DNA of 64,000 nt, taken from contig OU612075.1 of assembly GCA_914767715.1 (NCBI GenBank), positions 13,764,001 through 13,828,000 on the forward strand, read 5' to 3'. The position numbers and the translations under genes are program-made. Below are positions 14,101 through 25,900 of this stretch, piece by piece. Within the stretch, counting starts at the first letter, position 1. Each line of letters opens with the position of its first letter. The notes below the pieces were generated by a model. That model was given only the letters and a program-made list of their open reading frames with translations, had not been told where the DNA came from and searched no databases. The stretch is from Membranipora membranacea (Eukaryota; Bryozoa; Gymnolaemata; Cheilostomatida; Membraniporidae).

Positions 14101-17100
14101 AGTATTATTAAAATGTAACAAATAGCAGTATTTAAAAAGGATTTCAATGGGCATAATTTGATACTCAGAGAAGAAAGAGGTCACATGACCACGTGGGCGG
14201 ATTTTGAGTATAACACGACGAGCTGATTTTTGAAGTAAATAGATGTGATTAAGACGACAATATGCGGCATGGCCATAAAACTCAATTCCATAAATTAAAT
14301 GTGGATAAAAGAATGTGTAATACAAATTGATCATCGTAGGAATATCAAAATATGGTTGTACACTACGCATTAAAAATAGGATGTAATTCAATTTCCGACA
14401 AACTTCTAAAATATGGGTTTTGAAATAATGCTCTCGTCTCATCGAGGTGAATGCCGAGAAATTTGGTGCTATTTTTTGTCTCTAAAACATGATTTCCAAG
14501 TTTAATTTGGTACTGTACAGGATCTAATTTTGGCTTATTTTGGGATTTAAAAATTACCTGAAATGTTTTTGTCTAGTTTAAAATCAATTTATTACTCAAG
14601 CACCATTGTTCAATTTTATGAACATTTGATTTTAAAATTTCGGGATCATTGGAAAATATATTTGTGTCGTCGGCAAAGAGAATATATTTAGACATTGGCG
14701 CAGATATAACCAAATCATTGATAAATATTAAAAATAAAATTGGACCTAATACAGATCCCTGAAGAGCTCCTATATCGACCTTTTTCATTGTACTGGAATG
14801 ATGGTTGATTTTGACAAATTGTTTTCTGTTTTCTAAATAAGATTTCAACAAGTCACATGCATAATTTTTTAAATTATGAAAAGGCAATTTTTTGATTAAA
14901 ATATCATGGTTGATGGTATCAAAAGCCTTGCTGAAGTCTAAAAATATTCCTTGTGTAAATTTACTGTTATTAAAACTGTCGTACAGGTGTTCCATTAGTC
15001 TAGATATAGCAGAAGTTGTGTTCCGTTTATCACAGAATCCAAACTGGCTGTCAATTAAAATATTAGAATTTTCCAAATAAAAACGAAGTTGGATAGCTAA
15101 TACTTTTTCCGCAATTTTGGATATTGCAGTTAATATTGATATCGGCCGATAGTTGCTACAGTCAAATTTATCACATTTTTTATGCAGTGGTCGTACTCTG
15201 GCAATTTTCTGGCTATCTGGAAATTTTGATGTTCGAACAATAAGATTGATCATGTGGGTCAAGATTGGGCTGATAGCATTTTTATACCATATATGTAGAT
15301 ATCCATGCATGCGTCTTCCCTCGTACAACCCAAACATTTGTCTTTGTATGGATGTGTCTGTGCAATCAAGCAAGGAAATTTTTGAAACACAGCACTCACA
15401 CGCATGTATATAAATACAGTAGATAAAATCCTGAAGTTGGAGTTGTTCTTCATCTACTGATAAGCTTTTTAAACCACCTGCATCATTCACAATCAAAATT
15501 TAGGATGCGTCATCTAGAGGTGCGTATACCGTTGCATATCAAACATGTTTTCAGCTAGAAAAGCTAAGCGCTGAATTAAGGCCTCCTTTAGATATAGTAC
15601 AATTACAGCCCTAGCAGCATGAAGTGTGTGTTGATGATCTCATTCCTTCACTTTTAGCCCTCAATCCATTATGTCATTTTGGGTATTGTTGTAAAATCAC
15701 TGTTGCTCAGGGAGGGAGATGGCAATCTCCTCATATTTTCACTGCATCAATGGCCGCCGATCACTCTCATACCTATACTCTTAGCTAAACCAGCGCATGG
15801 AGGTCCACTTTCCCTTCAACTCGTAGTCGTCAGCGCAAAGTCGCAATCTTCAAGGCACCTGGACATGGTGCCACATTTCACTACTTAAATTCACCACATT
15901 GAGCATCGTGCATCTCATTCACAAGTCAGAACGCTGACTTGTTTACACTACAGCCTGTAATTGAAGGTGCTCCCGGTATACTGATAAGCTTTCTAAAATA
16001 CCTGCATCGTTAACAATCAAAACTTTTTATTGTCCTATTTCAAGTTTTCAGGTCATGTGGGGAATTTAATGAAAAACTTACTGTTGTCAGAAAGGGATAA
16101 GAGTTGTGCTCATACGGCTTTCTTTGGTATAAGCAGGGCAGGGACAAACTTTGTCCTCATCCTGTATGGCGATGACTCTACAGATGGTTTACTTGGATAG
16201 TAGTCTTGTTGTGTGAAAAGCCTACCCCAACACAATACGATAAACTGATCATAGTAATACCTGAATATCTAGATTGTCCTCAATGAGTTGTCTGGCGATG
16301 TCTTTGCATTTTGAATTCTGAGGCATATCTGTATCTGAATACCAGTTCCTGAAGGCTGCGTGAGCATAAGAACCTGCTGGTGATGCTCCCACTACTGTAT
16401 CTGTTGTCACAATGCCTACAGATTTACCTGTCAAATATACGATGTGATCGTGGAATAAAGCCTTTCATCAAGGTTTTGTATATTTGATAATATTTTGCAC
16501 TATTCCTGGTGATTTAGGGTTTAGGTTCTTTCAAGCTGGGCACTTACTTCTAGTCATGCTTTTGCAAAGATCAGCTATGAAATTGAAAGGTTGGAAACGG
16601 ACCTGGATATGTAATGACATTTTTGCCGGTACTTCCTAGTTAGATAGATTGTTTCTACTTATGCAAATGCACATGTCTTAATACTCATGATGATCATCCT
16701 ATATATACAATGCTTTTACTCATATTTATCCTTTGGAGCTTAGTAATTCACAACCCTCTTCAATTTGGAGTTGCCCTCTTCTGACAATTGGATAGGCTAT
16801 CCACAAGCATAATACTCAACGTTTGTAAATAAGCGAGATATGGCTGTGAGTGCAAGGAGTCAGTAACAGCTGCTCATTGATGCCAAGATCTTGCTGTAAA
16901 TACGTTGTGCAGAGGTTTGACTAACAACTCTCCTTCCCCGATATATATCTGTACTATTTTACCTGCTGCAAGTGCCCAGTCTAGTACAGAGGTAACTGTA
17001 GCGTTGGCTACAGAGTCACAGTCTTCTCTGATCACCGTGTCGTCTACCCCGACTGCCTCATACTTGGTCTTCACACCGGTGTGGTAGGCTGTACCGCTCG

Positions 17101-19138
17101 CTGCTGAGTCCACCGTCATCATGTCCGTGCAATAGGTCTAAAAACAGCAGTCTAATTTAGTTTGGAGGTAGCGCGGTGCTAGCCTGCACAGGTTTTTAAG
17201 CAGATGCAGAGCAGAGTTGATGAGTTCGGGGCCCAGCAGCAGTATGCCTATCAGTCAGCTGTCATCGCAACAGATGTCATTCTCCAGCTATTCGATGACT
17301 GGACTATTATGATTATGATTTCATCAAAAAAAAAGTCATCAATCTAGTAAAAAGCTACTATTTATAAAGCTGTTTTGTTCTAATGGTACAGTACAAAAAT
17401 CTATGGAATGGTCTGAACTCTGAAGCCAACAACGTTTCGTCACTAAAATGAAGCAACATCATCAAATCAAGTTTTTGTTCGTTTTTCCAACGGTATACAA
17501 TATGCTGATATTTGGATGTGTCATTGACATAACCATAAAGAATGCAAAAATTGTGATTTTAAATATGACTTTTTCTGAGAAAGATGGAATTGATCAACCG
17601 ATACAAACTAATAATGAGAATATTTTGACCTAATAACTATATTTAATCTGAAACCTGTGGTACACTTTTTAGCTGACAGTCAAATTCAAACTTGAACAAT
17701 ACCAAAGTGTTAAATTTTATGAAGAGCGTTTATCTTGTTTGAATATCACTTCTGCAAATGAATTTGTATTTGCTATGTCAAAAAATTGTTTTAGTTGCAA
17801 TCTAAGCCATCCACATTTTAGTCGTATTGGATTCGACACTTTTAAAACATCCTCTCGCAGACCTGTGATTTATAGAATCGAAAAGCACACATACGTACAA
17901 CTTTTTCATACATGTCCTTCGATCTTCTTTCACAGTTTTTATTATATACAGTCTATTTAAGAGAGAGATGTGGATGTGATGATAGTAGTTGTGTGATTTT
18001 GGACAGCACCTAATGTGTTGACAAAACCCATAGAAGTAAATTTTGATGAGAAACCCTGTGCCTTATGCACCTGATCCTCATAATGTATTTAATATAACAG
18101 CAGATCCACTACACAGACGGCATTATTATGCATGAGGGCGGGTATTTGGAAGAAGATGAGACATCAGGGTAGCTAACTCCTTGTTAGAATGTACAACTGT
18201 CTTCTTATTGCACATAGACTCACCTTGATAAAATTAGAACAGTCACTAACGCTTTCTATGGACTTACAGGCTCTTACCATCTAATACAAAGAAAAGTTGG
18301 ATTTCAACCCAAGATCAGTGAGCTCAACCTAAGATATTATTTAGCCAAATCTTTTACTTGCCAAACAAACCCGGATCCAAATTCTTTTTCTGCGCTTCGC
18401 ACAGGTCTTGGGTTATCTAAAAAACACAAACCCCTGCCAATGCCACACTCCACCTGTCACAGAATGCATAAACAGCTGTCGTTAGAACAAATGGAGTGCT
18501 TAGTTGGATATGATTAGTGTGATTATACACTTACCTTACTATTTCCGGTATGTGGAAATAAGTCCCAGGTAAGAGTAGCTTCTTCTCCCAGCATTCCTGG
18601 AGTCTTCTGGCCCTTATACACTCTAATGGCTGAAATCAGGGCATTAATCATTAAAACAGTATAGCAGTATAGGGTCACGGAAAGTCAGGAAAAAGTTTAG
18701 TGCTATCTTTCAACGATTTGAACACATTTTTTGGGAATCCCACAAAACCCTGTAAAGGACAAAATTTACTTATTGCTAACCCGTTGTTGTGGTTGGCCCC
18801 ATTCCATCTCCAATGGCCAGCACTAGATTCTTAGCGACACCAGTGTTTGGTTTCTTTAAGGCCTTAGCTAGCTCATCCTCATTAACCCCCTTCCAAAAGT
18901 CACGATCTAAAAGCAGAGGTCAGCATAAAGATAGATAATATTATCCTTGTGTAAACCTTCCCCAGCTAGAATATTTTTGGACGAGTTATAGACATGACAG
19001 ACTTGTGATTAAAAAGTTTCAACTCTTGATGTGTTAAGATTCATAAGTAAGAGGTTGATCACAGAACTTACCCCAGGTCTGCTGTTGACATGATGCAGAT
19101 GCCAAGGTGATCAGCAGGAGAGCTGCCGATAAATACAT
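11116..19138 (-). CDS. alkaline phosphatase, copy A (530 aa, GPI-type)
   Basis: Ten exons, read on the complement: 19072-19138, 18781-18906, 18535-18629, 16963-17137, 16261-16427, 13572-13673, 13029-13278, 12591-12752, 12095-12253 and 11116-11405. They total 1,593 bases without a break. The product is an extracellular phosphomonoesterase with two Zn and one Mg site. A signal peptide ([17 protein letters not shown]) is followed by GDGMG (metal Asp 56), [10 protein letters not shown] (catalytic Ser 107), [17 protein letters not shown] (Glu 327, Asp 332, His 336), [11 protein letters not shown] (373-376) and SETHGGEDV (His 451). The hydrophobic C-terminus ending ITGQS fits GPI anchoring. Two active-site neighbours differ from mammals: Gly in place of the His before ASP, and Ile after the metal Asp of the NID motif. 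The intron between 13673 and 16261 carries a LINE. It is the most downstream of three tandem copies. Confidence 0.93.
13800..15420 (-). mobile_element. 5'-truncated LINE reverse transcriptase relic in an intron of copy A
   Basis: Read on the complement, about 15290-14573 encodes a non-LTR reverse transcriptase core: [48 protein letters not shown] and the catalytic FADD. The thumb and C-terminal part follows in 14442-13888 ([20 protein letters not shown]). The segment between them contains stops and frameshifts, so the element is dead. No endonuclease domain is present, as expected for 5' truncation. The motifs fit the CR1/Jockey group in a broad sense. The 5' junction is uncertain: sequence homologous to the intron of copy B resumes by about 15480. 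The 3' end is placed near 13800. It lies on the same strand as the host gene. Confidence 0.85.
15456..16030. repeat. intron segment bounded by an imperfect direct repeat of about 47 bases, shared by copies A and B
   Basis: The sequence around 15458-15503 (CTGATAAGCTTTTTAAACC onward) recurs around 15979-16027 with a few mismatches. Homologous sequence, including both ends, is present in copy B at about 25866-26385. An insertion or duplication older than the A/B duplication would explain this. No coding content is recognised. Confidence 0.5.
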
Positions 19139-19693
19139 CTTCAAACTGGATATCTACAGTAGCATGATTATCCTTACGATTTGGTCATGATACACTTGTG
19201 TGGGATTGATTTGATTATGATTATGAAAACGAACAAAGCAGAAATTTAGGAATGGATGACCTTCTTGGAAGCACAAGTGATTCTAATTGTAACATCCAAA
19301 ACAGCCACTCTTCACAAACCACACAAGTTGGTACCATAACCATAAACTTTTCAACATCATTAGAAAAAAGATGCTGCCAGTATATCTTGCCAGACAAAGG
19401 CAACAACTTTAATTTAATGTAGTTAATTTCAGTTACTTAGCAGTGATATACGATATGACTACCTCTACTGACAAATCTACTAGGTCTGATTTGTCTGAAG
19501 CTTCAACTCATATTTTACCTCCAAACTGTTACAAACATGCACTGGCACAGTCCTTAGTCCAGAAAAGATAAATACGAGAGTATACTTAAAACAAGCCAAA
19601 TATCAAAAAATAAAATCACTCAAGAATCTACAGCACAAAGAAACACATATAAGGTTGTGTTTTGTACACTTTTAACTCATGACAATAACTTAC

Positions 19694-19750
19694 CATATCA
19701 GATAATGGCTAAGAAATGATTGGTGCTTGTCTTATCACACAAGTTGTGAA
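19694..19750 (-). promoter_or_regulatory. candidate non-coding first exon and promoter-proximal region of copy A
   Basis: A splice donor (CTGATATG|GTAAGTT on the complement) lies 556 bases upstream of the start codon. It is preceded by about 50 bases strongly conserved with 29143-29199 in copy B, including a GATAAG motif. An acceptor-like TGTAG stands just before the ATG at about 19150-19155. I infer a 5' UTR exon; the transcription start is unknown. Confidence 0.45.
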
Positions 19751-20417
19751 TGATGCTCACTGGCGTCAATCAGGAGTGTACAGTCTTCATTTATGCCCTG
19801 ATCTCTAAAGACTGTCACATCTTGTCAAAAATACCTGCTCATAACATGGTATAATAAATGGAAATTGGATGACCAGATATTTTTGTATATAAAGGTCAAA
19901 TGCAAAATATAATTGTTACAGTGATACCAAAATATATTACATTGTTTATGTTCTCTGTCAGGCCATTCAAGACAATATGTTATAAACCAATGATAACCTA
20001 AAGATTATCAACATTTAAAAAAGGTTTGAAATGTTTTTCCCTGAATGTGCACTAACGGAATAATAGCCATAATAACATTATTCCTTATCCCTGTCACGTG
20101 GCCACTTGTTTGTGGCTGCATGACAAAGCTAATTCATCCTACCTTATGAACATCTTAAGGGGCGACCAAATGGTGATTTACGCTCCTGCACTCGGGTCAG
20201 AGTCATTTTTATCAGCGATTAACTGCTCTTCTCATGATAAATTAACAGCTTACTAAGGTCAAAATTTGAACCACCAAACACTATTATATGATAACCCTAT
20301 CTATAAATTGATGCTGCTACAATTTCAATGATATGCAAAATGTCAGATTGAGCTATAGTGCCAATTTCAAAAGTCTATGTGTCATATTTTGTAACAACGA
20401 TCAGGAACTATCTTATT

Positions 20418-20793
20418 CCACTGCTGACACAGCTGGGCTTTGCCCAGCAGAGTCACCAGTCAAAAATTTAAATAGAGAGTTGTGGCAGCAAAACATTTAG
20501 CCGGTAGCTTTGCATGGTGTTATATGAGCTCTCAAAATGTAGGGAGTATCTTCGTCCCCAGCCATCCGCCATTAGTGATGACAAAAGTTGACCCTGAACA
20601 ATCATGCGCCTTTAAAATCTAGCTGAGATCCAACATTAAAGTGTTGGATCTCAGCTAGATTTTAAAGGTTACATTTTGAGAGCTCATATAACACCATGCA
20701 AAGCTACTGGCTAGATGTTTTGATGCCACAAAACTCTATTTAAATTTTTGTCTGGTGGCTCTGCTGGGCAAAGCCCAGCTGTGGCAGCAGTGG
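20418..20793. repeat. fold-back (long inverted-repeat) element
   Basis: The outer arms begin with CCACTGCTG and end with CAGCAGTGG. Both arms share blocks such as CAGCTGGGCTTTGCCCAGCAG, AGCTCATATAACACCATGC and CTGAGATCCAAC around a centre near 20639. The left arm carries about 66 extra bases (about 20542-20608) absent from the right arm. This is a MITE-like hairpin between copies A and B. I could not define a clear target-site duplication. Confidence 0.8.
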
Positions 20794-21641
20794 TTTAAGC
20801 TTCCCAGCACCGAAAGGGAAAAAAGCGTTTTTACATAGCACCCAATGAGGTAAATTTCCTAGACGGCATCCAGTTTTGTATCAGGAAATAGCTGTATGCT
20901 TATCCTAGGTTAATTTAAAAGAGAAGATAAGTCAGGTGTATAAGACATATATGTACTTAGCGGTTTATTGTGTGTTAAAAAAAAGTGCTTTACTACGATA
21001 GTTAGCTGTCCTCTACTATATTAGGATTTGTTGGTTGATGATAGTTGCATTCAATTATCAACTACCCCTGAAAATAAATATTCCATTCCATTCATAAACA
21101 TGTCAAGGTGCTGTGCAAGTAAATGATCTAAAAATACATTCTAAGAAGTTGAAGTGATGCATATGTACTATACCAGTTATATTGTGGAGTTACCAATTTG
21201 TGAAGACCATTTATTGATAGCTTTGAATCAGTTGGTCAATTCTTAAAATTTAAATTCTATTGAATTTGGCCATTGAGCAACTTTGCTATAAAAAAGAAAT
21301 CAAAATGAATCAACTTGTTTACTCTCATGTAGCAATGGGTCAATGGCAAAACTGACTTTGTTCAAACGGCAATAGATTTGCTAAAATATGTCGGGTATTT
21401 TATTAATCAACATTCATAGCATGTAAGAACTAGCTGCTAAAAACCACTTTGTGAGCTAGCAAAGCAGTAGTTAAAAAAAAAATGATGGGGGAGGCAAAAG
21501 TCCGCGGTAATTCAAAAGCATCACCAGTAAGCTCCTTCCCGGGCACTTTGAGGCATATAACAAGCAAATAGAAATCCCAGAGGAGCTGATTCTGGCATGG
21601 ATTATTCAAGTATAGTCTTTTAAGGCCACTGTATTTAGCTT

Positions 21642-21674
21642 TCTAGGGGAGGCAGTGCCTCCCTGCCTCCCCTA
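21642..21674. repeat. short inverted repeat
   Basis: CTAGGGGAGGCA and TGCCTCCCCTAG form a near-perfect hairpin. It may be the end of a decayed DNA transposon whose other end is not identified. Confidence 0.5.
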
Positions 21675-22299
21675 GAACTACGGGCCTGCTAGTTACAGTG
21701 ACTTGATATTTTATCAGTGAGAGCTATCTTGGATGGACAAGTTTAACAGCAGTTTGTACACACCAATTTTATTATTTGCTATTTCTAGCTTTATACTATT
21801 GTTCTGGTTACCAGTCAGTGTGGTTGGTAGCTTTGGCCACGCCTCTAGAGGGGTTATGGAACACAAATCTCTTGAAATAAATGCTTGTGGTTGATATCGT
21901 TAGTCGGATTTGGACCAGTGGATTGTGAGAGCTTGATAAGGATTGTTGTCATTGCCCCTTAATAAAAGGAGATTTAAAAGCTGCACCAATCTTTGTGCTA
22001 CCCGAGTGTTTGGGACTTAACTCCCTGGTTCTACTTCCTTACAACAGGAGTTGTCTACTCACTCTACGGCATGTCATAACTCATTTTTATTATAATGTTT
22101 TATTATTAGAGCAATGATGTATTATTGAGATCTTCTCTCACCGTATCTCTGTATGGAGTGTGGGATCTGTGTGTAAGTCAAATGGTATTTGTGAATTAAG
22201 AAGAACAATGAGTAAAAGGGAATCTGACTGACAATTGGGATTTTGTAGATAATTTGGTATACGCCTAACAAGCTATTTTTGTATTTATTTATAATTGTT

Positions 22300-22627
22300 T
22301 ATTTATTTATTAGAATATGGTTTATGTTATTTTCAATATAAAAATCTGTATGAAAGCATCATGTCGCATACTCGAAATCAAGCATGTGACAAACAATATG
22401 TTGACATGAACATTCTTAAAAAGCAAAAATCATCATGTTCCTAAAATATACAGTTTACACCATGTCAATATTGAGCAGTTGGAGGTTCAAACAACATTGC
22501 AATCGCAGCCATTGTGACGAGAAGTCCGTGGGCTAACCGTTGCTGAGCTGGTATCTATATTTGAATTTGTTTCTTTTGTTGTTCGTTGAGAGCAGGGGCC
22601 TGTTGTTTGCAGTGATCTTTGTTAGGT
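22300..22627 (-). pseudogene. relic of a fourth alkaline phosphatase copy (last exon and 3' flank)
   Basis: About 22497-22627 aligns with the end of the last coding exon of copy C (30828-30972). Shared blocks include CAGCCATTGTGAC, GTTGCTGAGCTGGTATC and GCAGTGATCTTTGTT. About 22320-22420 aligns with the 3' flank of copy C, including TGTGACAAACAATATGTTGA. Homology ends abruptly at about 22627, so the fragment carries only the tail codons and 3' UTR. It is closer to C than to A or B. It lies between intact copies A and B on the same strand. Confidence 0.75.
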
Positions 22628-22979
22628 AGCAACCATTCGTTTCCAGGCTCATGTCAGTTCATAAAACTAATCTCTCAACTGGGGACAGCGGAGTAGTGAC
22701 TTTCTTTAACCGAGCTAAGTGATTTGATCATGTATCTAAAAAGGTTATAATTCAAATGATTGCTAGTGTATTCAAAATAAAACCTTCTTATCTCAACTTG
22801 GGTGAAAATCAACTGAGGCTGGGTCACCAGCTGTTTATAAAATTAGAGCAGTATTTTAAACTAGACTGAGAACTATCATCTATCTACCGGATTCTCTAAG
22901 TTTACAGTTTGCTCCATAATGTGGTATGGACTTAATAAAGATTATGCTTGTTATTAGTTTGGGTGTCACTGATTTTCCT

Positions 22980-25900
22980 CTAAGATTGGCCTGTGATCAC
23001 AGCCACTGTGATCAACAATATAATAGACAGCTGGTTAATAGCTCCAGAGCTGACTGGTGTTGTTCTGCTAAGTGCAGGAGTCCCTTGTTTACAGTGATCT
23101 TTGTTAGCTCCGATACAAGCAGCGTAAGCCATGCCATGTGCGATAAAAGTCTGCTCATGAACGCCTGTGAATAAGTGTGACATCGGTCCAGAGGCGAATA
23201 TCTGCACATCTTCCCCTCCATGTGTTTCTGATTCAAGGGGGATTGTTGCAGGGTAGATTCTGTCTTGTTCTATAAAACAAAAAAGTACTCCTGCTCACTA
23301 CTATTGCTCTAATGCTTTAGAACCTCAGTTTATGAGGGTTGTCGTGTGAGAGCAGTGGCGTATATTACCAATCACGGACCACGGATATCGGTGAATTGCT
23401 GAATAGCTCAGTGTGTAGAGCGGCTGCCTAATGATCACTGTGTATTAAGAATGTTGTGGGTTCGGATCCCTACAAGGTCAGATTTTTTTTCAAATGGGTG
23501 CTTTATAACTGGAGCATTTTTACCGTAATCTTCTACTGCTATTGAGTTGTTTTCTGAAAGTACTCAACAGCTCAGTGAGCTATTGAAATACCTCTCTGCT
23601 TGCACTATTTTGCTACCAATATGCAAAAATTTCCGTGCTTAAGCGCCCCTCCCACACCCTCCCCGCCACGCCTACTGCGTGTGGATCGGGCTGCGCCCGA
23701 TCATTATGCTCATCTCTAAAAAGTCAGTGAGTGAATTTTTTTAGAATATACGCCCCTGTGTGAGAGGTGAAACCAATACAGATGAGAGTCTTGATCTGAT
23801 GTATTGATGTAAGTTAGTTTTTGCCATTTCAAAGAAGCTTCGAGCACTCATGAGGTACATAATCTCAAAAACATAAGTAATTGGTTAAAACAAATTGATA
23901 CACACAAACATAGAGACACACATTACATATTACGACAAAGAAATTAAAGCAGGACAAATTCATAATGGAGAAAGGCTGATCCTATATTGACAAACCATAA
24001 TATTCTGCTGTCAAATCTTGTCTAGCCGAGGCGTTCACAAATCCTGGTCCGTTTCCATAAGAGAGAACAGTCCAGTGTTTACCACTGAGATCAGTACTCG
24101 GATAGTAGGACTGGTTAGCTATGGATAGTATGCTCTGTCCACGGTGTGAGTAACCTGATTACAATATTACTATGTATATGTATGGATATATTATGTATAG
24201 TATAGGTGTATATGATATATTAGGATGATGATATCTCAAACATTCACTAGAGTCTAGACAAACAATTAGCGTACATATGTTTTGCATCAACATAGTTTAC
24301 TGACTATCGCTGTGACACTAAAATTATGACCTTCATTGACCATCATATGAATATGGGGGGGGGGGGTATTTATAATGCTGACATTTAAGATTTAAATGGT
24401 TAATGACTTTGTGCGTGACGCCTCCTTACATAACGTTTTTTTTTAGAGAAGAGAAATAGCAGAATGTATGTGACACTTTCTCATGTCTCACCTCCAAAAC
24501 TGAATGCGTGGCTGTGATCAGCACTGACGACCACCAGTGTATTATCCGTTGATGTCATCTCCATTACCTTGGCAACAGCATTGTCCAATTCTAGACCCTC
24601 TGTAAGAGCTTTTCTCGCTCGATTCTGATGATGGCCTTTGTCTATATTTGCACCTGCAGAATCAACATGTTGGTGATATCAGAAATGAGTGAGATTTTTC
24701 GGAAGTTGTTACTTGCTTCACTCTCGCCAAACAAGCTGTTACATGGCCAAAGCTTGCCAAGAAATTGAACAGCTACGTCTCATTAAAAAAACTGATGCAA
24801 GACAGTTAGACAGCACATTCTTTGCAGTTGTAGCAAAAAATTACACCCACACTTTTTTGTCTTAAGTCGTCAGAATCTAAATGTTTGCTTACTGCAGATT
24901 TTACTTTCAGACGTACCAAGTATTTTAGGTACAATTTAACACTGAGCTTTTCCTTCTTGATCAGAGGAAGTTTCAATCTTATTTTTGTTTACCTTCCAAA
25001 AAGAGGTAGAAGCCATTTGGATTTTTGCTGAGTATAGATATGGCTTTGTCAACCATTTCAGTCAATGACGGTTCGTTCTTGTTAATCTTTCTATCTACCT
25101 CTTCCTGCATTCTTCCACTAGCAAACAATCCAAACAGGTAATCTGTATTCTCAGCTGTGACCGTGTCAAACTCAGCCATTGTCTCAACATACTTTGCGCG
25201 GCCAAATCTTTTCTTAGTCACTGTTTGGCCTGTCATCCATTCCTAAAAGCAAAGGACCCATAAGCTGTCTGTCCAACATTGTGCGATTTCTATTTTTTTT
25301 GTGGTATTGATAACTCTGATTTCTATCATAATGTTTAGACAAATATAATGAAGAAATTTGGATATCGTAATACATGACCAGTGTCAGTTCTTGTATGGCT
25401 CATAACATATAACTGTAACCTTATAAGGGCAGCATAAGCAAGGCTTTGGCATAAAAACCGGCACAAACCTCAGGCAGATTTCTGTTGTCTCCTCTACCAC
25501 CATACTCATCCTCCTCGGGATCTTTTGTTGTATTTGGGAAGAAGTACTTCCTACCTCCACCCAGCACCACCTACATAGTGATATAAGGTGATAGTATTGA
25601 CTAAATTTAGCTTATTATTATTACACCTATGGGTGATACAGGTACCAATGCAAAAGTTTCTTCCATTGTACAGCCACCGCCTTGTGTTTTACAAATTGAT
25701 GCATCTTTTTATGAGCTGAAAAGATCTGGTTACGCCAATGAACTAAACCTAAGGTTTAGTTCATTGGTTACACATTACACACACAGATGCAGAAAATGGA
25801 ATTTGGTCCTAATAAGCCTATATTTGAAATCGTTCCTCATTTGCTGAAAAACTTTCTTACACACCAGAATAATTCACAATCAAGACTTTAGGGTACAACA

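Noticed and set aside
15679-15888. Plus-strand open frame in the intron of copy A with a similar frame in copy B
   Set aside because: The two frames do not preserve the same protein; similarity is explained by the shared duplicated intron.
21470-21700. A complete DNA transposon with GGGGAGGCA motifs
   Set aside because: Only one end-like hairpin is visible; matching second terminus and target duplication were not found.
23397-23480. A tRNA gene
   Set aside because: A and B boxes are present but no acceptor stem forms and it lies inside a transposon with defined ends.
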